Assembly (NCBI GenBank): GCA_014058105.1
Contig: JACGCM010001655.1
Location: 1,426,001-1,490,000, forward strand
Source of the DNA: Kingdonia uniflora
Taxonomy: Eukaryota > Streptophyta > Magnoliopsida > Ranunculales > Circaeasteraceae
Length of the DNA stretch: 64,000 bases
Reading direction: 5' to 3'
Shown: piece after piece, positions 11,330-21,915 of the stretch
How the letters are laid out: every line of letters starts with the position of its first letter
Position numbering within the stretch: the first letter of the stretch is position 1
The notes under the pieces: model-generated
The model's database searches: none
What the model saw: only the letters and a program-made list of their open reading frames with translations
Told to the model about the DNA's origin: nothing
Translations under genes and position numbers: made by a program

Positions 11330-12040
11330 AACTGGGGCTCCTAAGTCCTCTATGGTATTGACTGGGCCCTCTCTGCTTAGGCTGAGTTGGTGGCCCGTAA
11401 ATGGGCAAAGGTTCCGGTAAGCTTCTGTAATGACCTGTATTTTTTTATTTCTAATTATTACTGTTTATATTCCAAATCTACATATTCCTATTCTTTAACT
11501 TCCGCATATTCCTCTGCATCATACTTCTGCATATTCTCTTATCCTTAGTGCAACTATAACTGTTCGTAGTGCCAGGTTTGGTATGGTTTCCTTCTTGGTA
11601 GAGTTTTGGTGGTTTGATGGTTTTGGTAGTTTGGCGTTTTAGCTTGATTGTGTAGTGTGTGTTCGGAGGGCAGTTTCTGTATCCGTAAGGGGTTTTCTGC
11701 TTCTCTCCTCCGCTTGGGTTATAATGTTTTCGATTCCGGACGTTTCAGGCATTTTCGCTTTTTGTTCTGGGGTGGAGAAATAGGGATTAGCTACCCCTGG
11801 TTTCTTAATGCCTATCAGACCGTCGTCGAACTCTTTCCATCCATTTCATTCCTTCCGGTTAAGTTTCTAGCCGTTAGATTCTTTTTCTGGGTTTTAGGAG
11901 TTTTGGTGGCCGTTCAGCGGTAGAGGTGGTGTTAGACCTTGGGAACCCTTTGTGGTGGTTGCTTGAGTTGTTTCAGTCTTCTGAGGGTCTTAAAGTTGGG
12001 TGTGTGTGGTTCAGGACGACCTCAGAGTAGACTTTTCCAG

Positions 12041-12236
12041 AATTGTCGTTCGAACGAATCTTTGTATTTTCTAATCTTTTTTTGTGTCTTCTGGATGTTT
12101 TGGCCATTGGACAGCATTGTCGTTCGAACGAGATTTATTGTCGTTCTAACGAGTCGACTAACCTCCTAGAATTTGGCCCATTACCTCTTAGTCGTTCGAA
12201 CGACTTTCGAACTCGTTCGAATGACTTTCGTCTGTT
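12041..12236. repeat. Cluster of TCGTTCGAACGA palindromes in the solo LTR
   Basis: Five copies, some imperfect, of a 12-bp palindrome centred on TTCGAA begin near 12045, 12120, 12141, 12192 and 12213. Each can pair with itself or with its neighbours. They lie upstream of the possible transcript start region, so an upstream regulatory role is plausible but unproven. Confidence 0.75.
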
Positions 12237-12855
12237 TCGACTACTTAAGTCTTCCTTCCTCATTTCTTTTTGTTGGTGCTCAGTGAGGCGCAGCTTGAGA
12301 CGATTTTAGAGAGAGAGAGAGAGTTCTAGAGAGAGGATTCTTTACCCCAATCATTCCCTCTCCTCCATTCATCACCTCATTATCTTCCTCATCATCCTCT
12401 CCTCTCCCTAACCTAATCCCCTCACCTCAATACTCTTCACCCAATCCTTTCCCTCGCTCGCGGATCCTTGCCGAGCTTCGCCGCAATTATCTCTCCTATC
12501 CTCGGTAAGTGATTCTTGTTTCCCTTCCATTAATTTTGCTTGTTTTGGCGTAGGTTGATTTCTAGGGTTTGATTTTTAGGGTTTGGGTTTTATTATCGTT
12601 TCTTTTAATTGATTGAGGGTTTGTTGTTCTCAGTGGTTATATTGGTTTGCTAGGTGTTCCGCTTGTCATTCCGCGGACTTTAGTTGAGTTTCTGGGTTGA
12701 TTTCCGCAGGGCTCGGGTTTGTTATCAGGCGAGTTCATATCCCAACTTTGCTAAGTTTCTTTACTAGTTCCAGTATATTGAATTAGAGTGTAGTATTGAA
12801 CTTAGAGACGTTTCGTGATTAACTATAGTTTAACTTAGAGATAATTCTGTTAGAG

Positions 12856-12955
12856 TTGTTAACCTATGGTTGGGTTGTAGTTGTTAAACTGTGGTTGGGT
12901 TGTAGTTGTTAACCTGTGGTTGGGTTGTGGCTGTTAACCTGTAGTTTGGATGGTA
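12856..12955 (+). repeat. 25-bp tandem repeat, about four copies
   Basis: TTGTTAACCTGTGGTTGGGT-type units recur at 12856, 12881, 12906 and 12931, a constant 25-bp period, within the solo LTR. Confidence 0.8.
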
Positions 12956-14349
12956 TATTGATTCTGAGGTTGGGTTTTGGTTCCTATGGAACATGAGGTT
13001 AGTTAGTGGTGGTTGGGGTTCGTGTTCCGTGGTTTACCCAGGAATGCCCCTTCTAGCCTTATGAGATTATTGGTTTGGACGTAGGCGACGGTTAGGTTGT
13101 TGTTTCGGCTATGCAGAGTCGGTGCAATAGAGTCCCTATCGATCCTATTTGGGTTGCCAGGTTAACAAAAAGTGAGTTGTGCTTGGATACCGGTTACACA
13201 TTATAACCTTCTGTATTTTCATACGTATTGAGATGGGATACACAAACACTCCGCTTCGGTTGACCTCCGACGGGATCCATGGAGTCCACGAGATCGGGTT
13301 AAAATACACAGGTGAGATTGAGAATGGCACTATCATACCTAGCAAAACCACTGTGGGGTGTGGATTGGTATGAGGCAGAGTCATGGAGATCCCAACTTAT
13401 TCCTCGGTGGGGTTGAAATTCCTTAAAATGTGCAGGACTATTATTCCGGGGTTTGATCCACCCTTCCACTTTGATCGAGTGTGACCATCCTAGGTTGGTC
13501 GAGCTTAAACAAATTGTACCAGTGTATCCCCTTTACCGAATCTCTTTAAGATAGTATTAGACATTAGCATTATATCATATTACATTAGGGGATATTTATG
13601 GGAATATCGCCGCTCATCATATCATAACATTGCATCTAGGATAAGTATGGGATTATCCTAGTCATCACTTCACGGCATAGCATTGCATCATCATCATGAT
13701 TCCCTCCTCTCACATTCTTAACTCTATTCCCTTTCTAATCCACTCTATTCTCTCTCCGCATTAACTCTATTCTCCATTCTCTTATCAACTCAATCCTTCT
13801 TTCCTTAATGATTTCTTAGTTCATTAATGGTTACTGATTATATTGTTAGAACTGTTTAGTTACTTATTTCCTTATCGCACTCGTCTCTACTCTATTTCCA
13901 GTACCTGTTATTAGTAAGTTATTTAATTTTGTTGGATTAGTGAGCTCGTTGTTTGCTCACTCTCGCATTTAACTTTTTCAGAGGTTGAGTAGCTTGGACT
14001 GTTGCGTGGTTAGCCGGTCCAGAGACTGATTTTGCCGCTGCAGATTCTTTCATTTTTAGATTCTGTAGGTGTTCTCAGCATTAGGTAGCTGAGCTTGTAT
14101 TAGAGATATTGAATTACGTTTTGACATGATATGTATATATATATATGCCTTTTGCTTCCGCGTTATATTGTTATATTGTTGTATCGTTATTTCTTTACTC
14201 TAAAGATTATTGCTATATGTGAATAGCCGAGCCAGAATTTGTCTTCGGATTGGCTATTTTTGGGGTAGAATCTTTGGATTCCCCGACCTGTACTACTTAG
14301 AGTCTAGTAATTGGTCTAGTTACCGATTACTGGATTTTGGGGCGTGACA

Positions 14350-14981
14350 GCTTCCTAAACGTTTTCCTTCACGTGTCCAATTGGTCATGCACAACTAATA
14401 ATCAATAAAATTCAGCACCCGTTGCATTAAATAACCAATCAAACATAGATTCTAGCACATCAACATTTTTTAAAAGTAATAATTAGGTCTCCCCTATATT
14501 CTTCTATGTTAAAAATGGGTACGATGGCAAAAGGCTTTGGTTCCTATACTCCCATGTGTCACTATGCTAGTACCAACTTAAAGTAGATGTTCAGTCCTCA
14601 CGCCCGAGTGAGTCGCCTTATCATACGTCAGTACTCGGAACGGTGATGTCGCAAACCCACAACTAGTATTTCCCGGCACTAGGCTGGGGCCGTATCCTAT
14701 GAACCCGTGTTTGTACCCCGGTCTGGTACACCTATCCGTTGGGTGATGAAATCTCGCGGGAATCTTGCTACTCTTTTTTATTAACAGTTATTTTGAGGTC
14801 TGGGACGTTCAATTTTCGTGTGATACGAATTTCTTCGTATCCCTAATGGGTGGTCGCACTTGTTGGAAAGCTTTTTGGGTGATGAAATCCCGCAAGTCTC
14901 TAACAGTTTTTACTTTTACTAATGTTGGAATGAAAAAGAATATTAAACACAGCAATAGGTCAATCCAACCACAGCCTTATT
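14350..14981 (-). other. Athila leader upstream of gag (minus strand)
   Basis: Non-coding. The stretch 14590..14981 is an inverted copy of 63650..64000, where it lies about 850 bp downstream of a recognisable Athila primer-binding site. That identifies it as the untranslated leader. Similarity stops sharply after CCAACCACAG near 14982, where a Tat-like fragment begins. Confidence 0.7.
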
Positions 14982-15954
14982 TACACATATAACGCATCAG
15001 CAAAGATAGAGTTCACAAAGAGTATTCAAGTACCTCCAGCAGTAGCTCAAACAAAGCACCTATGGACATATATCATTTACCTACCTACATAAAGACATTT
15101 TTTAGTCAGTTCAAAACAACATTTCGTACACATATCAGTCTCCTCTTAAATTAATACAATCATCATAATCACTTGTTTGGTTACATTCACCAAATGACCT
15201 CATTATATTTTTTATCTTTCCTTTTTCAAACTCATTTCCCACTATCTTTACTGTTATATGTACTAAGTTCACTACAGTTTGATTTGTTCAAAAATATTCC
15301 ACAAATAGCTTGATGTCTGATAGCCCACACTAACTATACCTCTTTTAGTTCGGCATAAATATTTGTTACACATTAACAAATGGCAAAAGTTTTTTTTTAC
15401 CATTTTTTTTACTTCCTCACATTTAAATTCCAGTTCGAGTTACTCAGTTCGCAATTTCCCATATCAAATATGACAGTTTACAAGTATGTTAAACATATAA
15501 CAGTCAGTTTGAAACAAAAGACAAAATTGGAAGAGCACGAAGTTTTCATTAGCTCAAAAAGTTCTTACATTTCAGAATTTACAAAATACTTTATAGATAA
15601 CTCTTCCAAACATTTTTACAGATCATTTTGCATACTACATTACGTCAATTCATAGCTCGAAACTCTTCTTCAAAAAAAGGAAATAACAGTGACAGAGCCT
15701 GAAGATGAATAATTGAAGCATGCTTCCAAACTTTGATCCTATGCAAGAATGGCCTAGGGAGTCCAAAAACTTCAAAATTACTGAGAGAGTTAAGGTATCC
15801 GTGCCTGATCCAACCCTCAGCAAAAGGATATCTTCTTCACGACAAAGATGATGATTGTACGGAAGAAAAAAATCCTCTACCACCGTCTCTTCCACCACCC
15901 CGCAAGACAGAGAAAGAAGAAGGTTCTTATTTCTTAGATAGAATCCACTCACCA

Positions 15955-16265
15955 GTAGGGTACCGATGAGACTCCCACAGACGAACACCTACCGCCTCAT
16001 CTTCAGTTGTAACAGCTTCCTCCACCAGCAGACGCAACCTATTCCTGCGTTCCTCCTCCGATGTCAACAGATAGTGAAAACGTACCATTTAATGATGATC
16101 ATCTTCTGCCTCCACCACCTTTTTGTATGTCATACCGAGAAAGGTAGAAGACACGGGAATTGGCGTAGGTAGACTCAAGGACTGATTCCCAAAGTATCAG
16201 AAGCCAAATTCTTCCACTTTCACAATAATCTTTACCTCCCGAGATTGTTGCCTAGTGGTTACCAT
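15955..16265 (-). pseudogene. Opposite-strand ORF of the Tat-like fragment
   Basis: From ATG at 16265 the minus strand reads MVTTRQQSREVKIIVKVEEF, a stop, YFGNQSLSLPTPIPV, then KKVVEAEDD, a second stop, and onward to SHRYPTG. The same order (YFGD, SL, TPIPV, AEAEDD, YRYPT) is encoded at 52237..52530 in another copy. Retention of the protein sequence while flanking DNA diverges argues for a real gene. It faces the opposite way to the host element. Function unknown. Confidence 0.6.
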
Positions 16266-16389
16266 CCTTTCAATAGAAGGGATGATACAGACAACAGCAG
16301 GAAGATTACAAAAAACATAAGGAAAAATACATAAGGCTAAGTTCAGAGAAACACTTGGTTAATCACAACTGCAACAGCAAGCGAGAGTG

Positions 16390-16398
16390 CTATTTATA
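16390..16398 (-). promoter_or_regulatory. TATA box (TATAAATAG) for the opposite-strand ORF
   Basis: TATAAATAG on the minus strand lies about 125 bp upstream of the ATG at 16265. Equivalent boxes occur at matching positions in two other Tat-type copies (50478..50486 and 52161..52169). Confidence 0.6.
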
Positions 16399-16627
16399 CT
16401 ATAATCAACATTAAATGTGACTTTCCAAATTCCCAACATTAGAAAGAATTTCCATGCAATAATATTGACCAGAACCATTGGTTCTAGGAAACCCAACAGC
16501 CATAACAGATATTTATGAAGATGCATTGGAAATGATTCTTCAGTATTAATTACAGTATTAATGAAGCTTCTCAACCAACACCACTCGCCCAAAATGTTTC
16601 TCGTACTATTGGCTGAGAGGGGGCGAT

Positions 16628-17191
16628 TGTAGTGGCTTATTCCGCATCTCAAACTCATGTTTCATCTTCGACCATCATATGATCACTTGACTTCGTCAAC
16701 ATACACGTGGCACAATTATGACACATTGCAGCTACAAAGTTGTATTCATCATTTTCGACCTTTACATTAGCAGTTTGAGTCAACAAGCACTTCGTTATTA
16801 ATAAAGTCGTTACAAGACAGCAATATCAGACTATTACACAATCAGTTCAAAGACTATCAAATATATATCGTAACGTCCATCATTAAGAATAATAATGGTC
16901 GTCAAACGGTCATATTATTAGATCTATAAATAGGACCAGAGATTTTCAGATGAAGGATGGATGAATTCTCACTCAACACTTTTAGACAGAAATACTCAGA
17001 GCATCCATTGTAATAGCTAGCAACTATCAATAACATCTCTCTTTCTAAATCCTCAAGAGAGGTCGTGGTTTTTAACCTATTCAAAAGTTTTTCAGCTAAA
17101 CTTTGTGCTAGTATTCGTCATTGTTCATCTAAACGCTCTGATTATCATTAGTGTAAAAATTAAGTTCAAATTACGAAATTAGGCTATTACA
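16628..17191 (+). repeat. 3' LTR of the Tat-like fragment (564 bp)
   Basis: It begins TGTAGTGGCTT directly after a purine tract and ends AGGCTATTACA. It contains an LTR promoter-like TATAAATAGG at 16925..16934, and its last 150 bp (GAGGTCGTGGTTTTTAACCTATTCA...) align with the LTRs at 37629..38244 and 51371..51933. Confidence 0.8.
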
Positions 17192-17639
17192 TTTAGGGTA
17201 GGTCGAGGGACAGGTCCGTACACAGACACAACTACAGTTGAGATGAACAAGGTAGAGGAATAAAGTGTGCTTATGAGTGACGCAATTGCCCCAATTATTG
17301 TAGGCACGCCCACTGATTGAACTTGAAACCTTAGAGCTTAAACAAACTAATCCTTTTTCCGATAGTGGGAGAATCAACATGTAAAATATTGAGTCAGGAT
17401 TACATTGTGCATGGAGTTAGGCATCTAAGGCCCCTCCACTGAGATCATCATCATGATTACATGGCCCCCGTAATCTCAATTTAATAAATACCATCAAAAC
17501 TTTGATACACTCGAACACAAATAAAACAAAACCATATCCGATTGAGTCGACCAAACAAAATAACAAACCTTCACTGCATCACCACGTCACCGAAAGAACC
17601 TCACAGCCTGGCATACAATGACTATCCCTATTAGTCAAA
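17192..17639. other. Upstream intergenic region of the EXO-like gene
   Basis: Unique-looking sequence between the Tat LTR and the EXO-like promoter. I see no gene or repeat in it. Confidence 0.5.
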
Positions 17640-17707
17640 CACACGTGGCACTCTCACACGTGTACACCAAGCGTGTCACAGCTGTCTCTCTTCACACAAT
17701 ATATAAA
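17640..17707 (+). promoter_or_regulatory. Promoter of the EXO-like gene: two G-boxes and a TATA box
   Basis: CACGTG G-box cores occur at 17642..17647 and 17657..17662. Each lies in a CACACG context whose reverse complement is the brassinosteroid-response core CGTGTG. A TATATAAA box lies at 17700..17707, 50 bp before the ATG. EXO-family genes are known brassinosteroid-responsive growth genes, so control by BZR1/bHLH or bZIP factors is a reasonable inference. Confidence 0.75.
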
Positions 17708-17757
17708 CCCCTCGTACTCCCTCTTCTCATCAAACACTCTCACATTCACTTACGAAG

Positions 17758-18693
17758 ATGGCCTCATTTTACCATTTTGCCCTCGTAGTTGCATTCTTAT
17801 TACTCATTCACCCAACTTCAGGTACAACTAGAAAACTCTCGGCACTAGTTAAAGAGCAACCTCTTACTCTCAAGTACCACAATGGTCTTTTCTTCCTCAA
17901 AGGAAATCTCACCGTTAATCTAATCTGGTACGGAAAGTTCACACCAATCCAACGATCCATACTCATCGACTTCCTCCAATCGTTGAATTCACACCGCGTT
18001 ACAACACCACCCTCAGTTGCGTCGTGGTGGAAAATGACGGAGAAATACAAAGGTGTTGTTTCTTCCAACGTCGTTTTAGGTAAACAAATCCTCGACGAAA
18101 ACTACTCACTCGGGAGATTATTAAAAGACTCTAACATCGTTGGATTAGCTTCCTCGAAGACGTTCCTCTCACCTCGAGATGCGGGTCACTCGATTAACGT
18201 CGTCTTTACAGCCAAAGACGTTGGGGTCGATAGATTCTGCATGAGCCGTTGCGGGACACACGGGTCATCCGGTTCGGGTACGAGTAGTAAATTCGCGTAC
18301 GTTTGGGTTGGTAACGCGGAAACCCAGTGCCCGGGTCAATGTGCATGGCCGTTTCATCAACCCATCTACGGACCACAGACAGCTCCGTTAGTTTCACCGA
18401 ACGGTGACGTGGGAGTTGACGGAATGGTGATTAACTTAGCTACGGTATTAGCGGGTACGGTAACGAACCCGTTTAAAAACGGGTATTATCAAGGGTCGGC
18501 TGATGCACCGTTGGAGGCGGTATCGGCTTGTACAGGTGTGTTTGGGAAAGGTGCGTATCCGGGGTACCCTGGAGAGGTACTTGTGGATAAAACCACTGAT
18601 GCTAGCTATAATGCGCGGGGTGTGAATGGGCGTAAATACCTGTTACCTGCTATGTGGGACCCCCAAACATCTGTTTGCTCTACACTTGTGTGA
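17758..18693 (+). CDS. EXORDIUM-like protein (phosphate-induced protein 1 family)
   Basis: A single-exon frame of 311 aa, the usual length of the EXORDIUM (Phi_1) family. A signal peptide occupies about residues 1-22 (hydrophobic FALVVAFLLLIHP), so the product is secreted to the cell wall. Family motifs in order: LTLKYHNGLFFLKGNLTVNL, IWYGKFTP, PSVASWWKMTEKY, HSINVVFTAKDV, FCMSRCGTHG, YVWVGNAETQCPGQCAWPF, VGVDGMVINLATVLAGT, NPFKNGYYQG, CTGVFGKGAYPGYPG, YNARGVNGRKYLLPAMWDP. Paired cysteines suggest disulfides. Family members promote cell expansion and respond to brassinosteroid and low carbon; the biochemical activity is unknown. The ATG follows the TATA box by 50 bp and the frame is intact, so this is probably a working gene. 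Confidence 0.96.
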   Translation: MASFYHFALVVAFLLLIHPTSGTTRKLSALVKEQPLTLKYHNGLFFLKGNLTVNLIWYGKFTPIQRSILIDFLQSLNSHRVTTPPSVASWWKMTEKYKGVVSSNVVLGKQILDENYSLGRLLKDSNIVGLASSKTFLSPRDAGHSINVVFTAKDVGVDRFCMSRCGTHGSSGSGTSSKFAYVWVGNAETQCPGQCAWPFHQPIYGPQTAPLVSPNGDVGVDGMVINLATVLAGTVTNPFKNGYYQGSADAPLEAVSACTGVFGKGAYPGYPGEVLVDKTTDASYNARGVNGRKYLLPAMWDPQTSVCSTLV

Positions 18694-18790
18694 GACTGGG
18701 ATGAGGTATTGTGTATTTGTACGTATATGTAGATACGGTTTGGGATAGAGTTGGATATGGTGTTGTGGTTGGGGTGACTGTGAGGGTAGA

Positions 18791-18796
18791 AATAAA
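18791..18796 (+). terminator. AATAAA poly(A) signal of the EXO-like gene
   Basis: AATAAA lies about 100 bp after the TGA stop, followed by T-rich sequence with TGTAAATAATTGTG; a normal plant near-upstream element. Confidence 0.65.
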
Positions 18797-18937
18797 ACTC
18801 TAAATGTAAATAATTGTGTCCTTACTGAATGTACTTTTTGTTGGAAAAGATGGTGATGAGTTGTTGAGAGCTGGGGGAAATTGCGGGGAAAAGGGCAGGG
18901 AAAGATACATGCACCTCTAAAAGGTTCAACATATCCA

Positions 18938-18999
18938 CATGTGTTAAAATGAGTCCACTTCTTATGTTCATGTGTTAAAATGAGTCCACTTATTATGTC
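18938..18999 (+). repeat. 31-bp tandem duplication downstream of the EXO-like gene
   Basis: CATGTGTTAAAATGAGTCCA and the following 11 bases occur twice in direct succession with three or fewer differences. The rest of 18797..19210 shows no gene or mobile element. Confidence 0.75.
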
Positions 19000-19210
19000 C
19001 AAACAATGCAGCTTCACCGAGCTAATAATGTTGCTAATTTAAACCGACTCCCAGAGCCTATAATGCACATATTTCGTGGGGACTTTTGCCAATTCCGAAT
19101 CGGCAATTCCCACAAGAAGAATTGAAGGTGATAGTATTGCCCCAATGATAATGAATGTGTGCTATTTGCAAAGTACTAACACAAATTACAAATTACGAAT
19201 ACAGTGATAT

Positions 19211-19552
19211 TGATGTAGTGCATTGTTTACCCACCGTACCACTTATGTTTATTTGATGCTTTTAAATGTTTTGTATTTTAGTCTTTAGCTTAAAGCCCTG
19301 TTAGAGAGGCCCAGCCTAGATTATTAGCAATTTCCTAATTTAAGTAGAATTTTATTTTCAATTAGAATTGTGTTTTATAAAATGGGTGGTCTAGGTTATT
19401 AGTTTATTAGTTAATACACTTAATTCAGTGGATTAGTTTTGTTTAAAACAAGGGTTCTAGTTAATAAAATTAGGATCCTCACGAACCTAATTCCGTTTAT
19501 TAAAATTGGTGTTATTCTTTATTATTGGCTTTCGCGTAATCAGTTTGCATCA
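19211..19552 (+). repeat. 5' LTR of the gag-only element (342 bp)
   Basis: It matches 21916..22294 along its length (TTTAGTCTTTAGCTTAAAG, GGGTGGTCTAGGTTATTA, CACGAACCTAATTC) but carries scattered substitutions and lacks a ~40-bp segment present in the 3' copy, so insertion is not recent. Confidence 0.88.
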
Positions 19553-19612
19553 AAGTGGTACCAGAGTTGCGTTAGATCTAAGTATACTCAATTTCAAGAG
19601 CAAAGATATATC

Positions 19613-21798
19613 ATGGAAGACCCGCGACGAAGAAACCTATTCTAGCTCAAGATGTAGCAACCCTAATAGGTAGAGTCGACAAGCTTGCCAATCTTGTCGA
19701 GGCTTTGGGTAGAGGTCTCCCCCCCGCAACTGAAGATACCTCTCTAGAAGGAAGTATCGCTGCGAAAAGCGATGATCTAAATAATCATTTCGCAAAGTTG
19801 AATATCGAAACCGGGGTTCACGAAAGCGGCGAGCTCGATATTCAAAACGACGTGGGAGATACAACAATACTAACCGACCTTCATGCAAGTAGTACCACAC
19901 TGTGAGATCAGGTCCTGCCGGCGTCGGCCCCGAAGGCAGCCACCACGGCGACAGCCCCAATAGCGTTGAACAAAACAGATTTCTTAGCTTCAGCTGCGCA
20001 ACAGCAGGCCCAAGCTTATCGAACACAAGGCCCGAATCATGGCCCAACAGTACCACACCAGACCAAACCCAAGGGGGTCCGATCCAGTTCCAACAACCAA
20101 TATCCAATCCATCAGATTCAAATTTGAATTATGGTACCAAGCATAAAGAAGGCTGGCCCACATCACATGGACCCCACAGCCTAAATTCAAATATGTGTTA
20201 TTCTCCAAAATAACCTGCTTCAGATCTGTTTATTACCAGTTCAAAGCCACCCGATCTATTCGATACCCAAACCCAGAATCTTTGGGCTACAACAACAGTC
20301 TTTGCAGAGGCCTGACTTTGCTAACATCAAAACATCAACCCAACCCGAAACTCTAAACATTAACCCATCTTGGTGGCCTCCTTTGGATGATGTCATGGTG
20401 AACAATCTCGGTGACAGCCACCGACCAACACCACCAAAACCAGCCGACCACGAACCATTATACTCCCCAAAGACAGCTGATGAAGAGGAGACACCTCTCC
20501 CCAAAGAGAGAGAACTGCCGGATCCCAAGTTCGCACCGGGTATACCTCCGGATATCACGACTTGCCAGCGAACTCCTACCGGTGTGCCATTAGTTGGTGA
20601 CGAACATAACCTGCCACCGGGTACTGCAGCATTGGAGAACCTTGAGACATCTCTCCTTAAGCCGACAGACCCGTACCTCCAATACGCCACCTGCAAGCGA
20701 GCACCACTAAAGACGAATCCTAAATTCGGTGTTGAATACCGAAACCCCTACGTCGAGGGATGGAGACCACGTGATGATGTCCTCAGTGTTCGCTCGATCA
20801 GGAGACATAAGTATATGGCTTCTCGTTTTATGCAAGCTGGAGAGAGAGAGGGGCAATTCAGCGGGAGAGACCGGGGCCATAGTTTTCATACTCCGGTCTA
20901 CACCCCATTGTGTAACCGTTATCGGCAGCATCCACTTGGTTCGCCACCTCGTCCGCCAAGACATCCGTATGCTACGACTTGGCAAAACGATGAGTACGGT
21001 TCCGATTATGAAGAGGAACAACGACCAAAGCCGCGCCGAAAAGGTAAAGGGTAATGACATTGAAGTCTTAGCCATAACTATATCAGAACAAACGCATGAT
21101 GTTCACCTTAAAGTACCAGAGTACACTGAAAAGTCTGACACGGACGCCTTTATCGAGTGGTTGGATAAGGTTGAGCGTATATTCAACTACAAGAAATATG
21201 GGGATCCAAAACAAGTGATGATCATTGAGTCACGCCTTACTATTTTTGCCCTCACTTAGTGGAACAGTGTTTAACAGGCAAGGCGTACAGAGAGTTATCG
21301 TCATATTTTGGAATGGTGAAAAATACGGAGAGAGCTGAAGGAGAGGTTCATCTCTATGAACTATGGCGATGTTGCATTTGGGAAACTTCAGTATCTCAAA
21401 ATGGGTCTCTCTTCTCTTGATGATTTCACTGACCAGCATTATCTACTTGAGGCACGAGCACGACTCCATGAGACTGAGCAGCAGCAAGTTAGTAGGTACA
21501 AGTCTGGTTTAATAAAGAAACTCCAAGAAGCTATAACACTTCAACCAGTCTTTTGTCTAAAATTGTACAATTGGCTAAACAAGCAAGCGAGTTACATGTG
21601 CAGTATCGCCCTCCGATTCCAGTGCCAACAATGGCAACTCCAGTTATTCCAGTAGCCACTACACCACGTACCTTTGTCTTAGGTAACTGTTATGGATGTG
21701 GCAAACCAAGACACCAGAAACGTGATTGTCTTGCATTTGCAAAGAAAGTCGCCCTCATCGTGGATGGTATGCGTGAGAGCGTGATAGCAACAGTTTAG
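19613..21798 (+). pseudogene. gag of the TR-GAG element
   Basis: The ATG at 19613 opens MEDPRRRNL. The frame breaks and continues as a Pro-rich N-terminal region (20302..21054, 250 aa; no recognised motif until the basic tail KPRRKGKG). The capsid-type core follows across frames (VPEYTEKSDTDAFIEWLDKV, then YKKYGDPKQVMIIESRL at about 21110..21230). After further breaks comes a zinc knuckle CYGCGKPRHQKRDC near 21690. Several frameshifts and stops are present. Confidence 0.8.
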
Positions 21799-21915
21799 CT
21801 TGTTATGAATGATGAGGACGAATGAGAGACCGGCATGCACACTACTTTCGTACGTGAGTCATCTGGAGCACTGCCCCCTTGATTTCGTGGACAAAATATT
21901 CTCAGACGAAGGGTT

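Larger units (their letters stand above)
11426..14349. mobile_element. Solo LTR, 2.9 kb, of another Ty3/gypsy element
   Basis: The unit starts TGTAATGACC and ends GGGGCGTGACA. It is flanked by a perfect 5-bp duplication, GCTTC (11421..11425 and 14350..14354), with no internal coding region. It therefore inserted into the Athila leader and collapsed by LTR-LTR recombination. The length and the TGTAAT...GTGACA ends resemble Tekay/Del chromovirus LTRs, but that assignment is inference. The open frames at 11648..12309 and 13145..13384 within it are incidental. A CT-rich and (GA)n stretch at 12300..12480 could be the R/U5 region. Confidence 0.9.
1..14981 (-). mobile_element. Athila-clade Ty3/gypsy retrotransposon, 5' portion, interrupted twice
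   Basis: Reading the minus strand gives leader, gag, protease, reverse transcriptase and RNase H in the normal Ty3/gypsy order, ending at the left window edge before integrase. The RT block (WVSPVQVVPKKSG, then GWRVCIDYRKLN, FGLCNAPATFQRCM, FMDD) is the characteristic Athila signature. The reading frame runs directly from 7360 to 193 once the PIF/Harbinger insertion (194..7356) is skipped. A solo LTR (11426..14349) sits in the leader. The 5' LTR and primer-binding site are missing, because the leader stops at 14981 against an unrelated Tat-like fragment. Many stops and frameshifts show that it is dead. Confidence 0.86.
14982..17191 (+). mobile_element. Tat-like retrotransposon, 3' terminal fragment with LTR
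   Basis: The right end is an LTR (16628..17191) preceded by the polypurine tract GAGAGGGGGCGAT. The preceding internal sequence resembles, in inverted orientation, the region 51934..52550 of another Tat-like copy, including an opposite-strand ORF. The LTR end AGGCTATTACA matches that of the element starting at 37629. The left end is truncated against Athila leader, so no target-site duplication can be assigned. Host-like sequence resumes after 17191. Confidence 0.7.

Noticed and set aside
11648..12309. Open frames of 76-91 codons in the solo LTR
   Set aside because: They lie inside a TSD-bounded solo LTR, have skewed composition and overlap each other; no motif.
17808..18397. Minus-strand frames under the EXO-like gene
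   Set aside because: Shadow frames of a strongly supported coding region.
19637..20696. Minus-strand frames opposite the TR-GAG gag region
   Set aside because: They mirror the gag frame on the plus strand and show no own motif or promoter.
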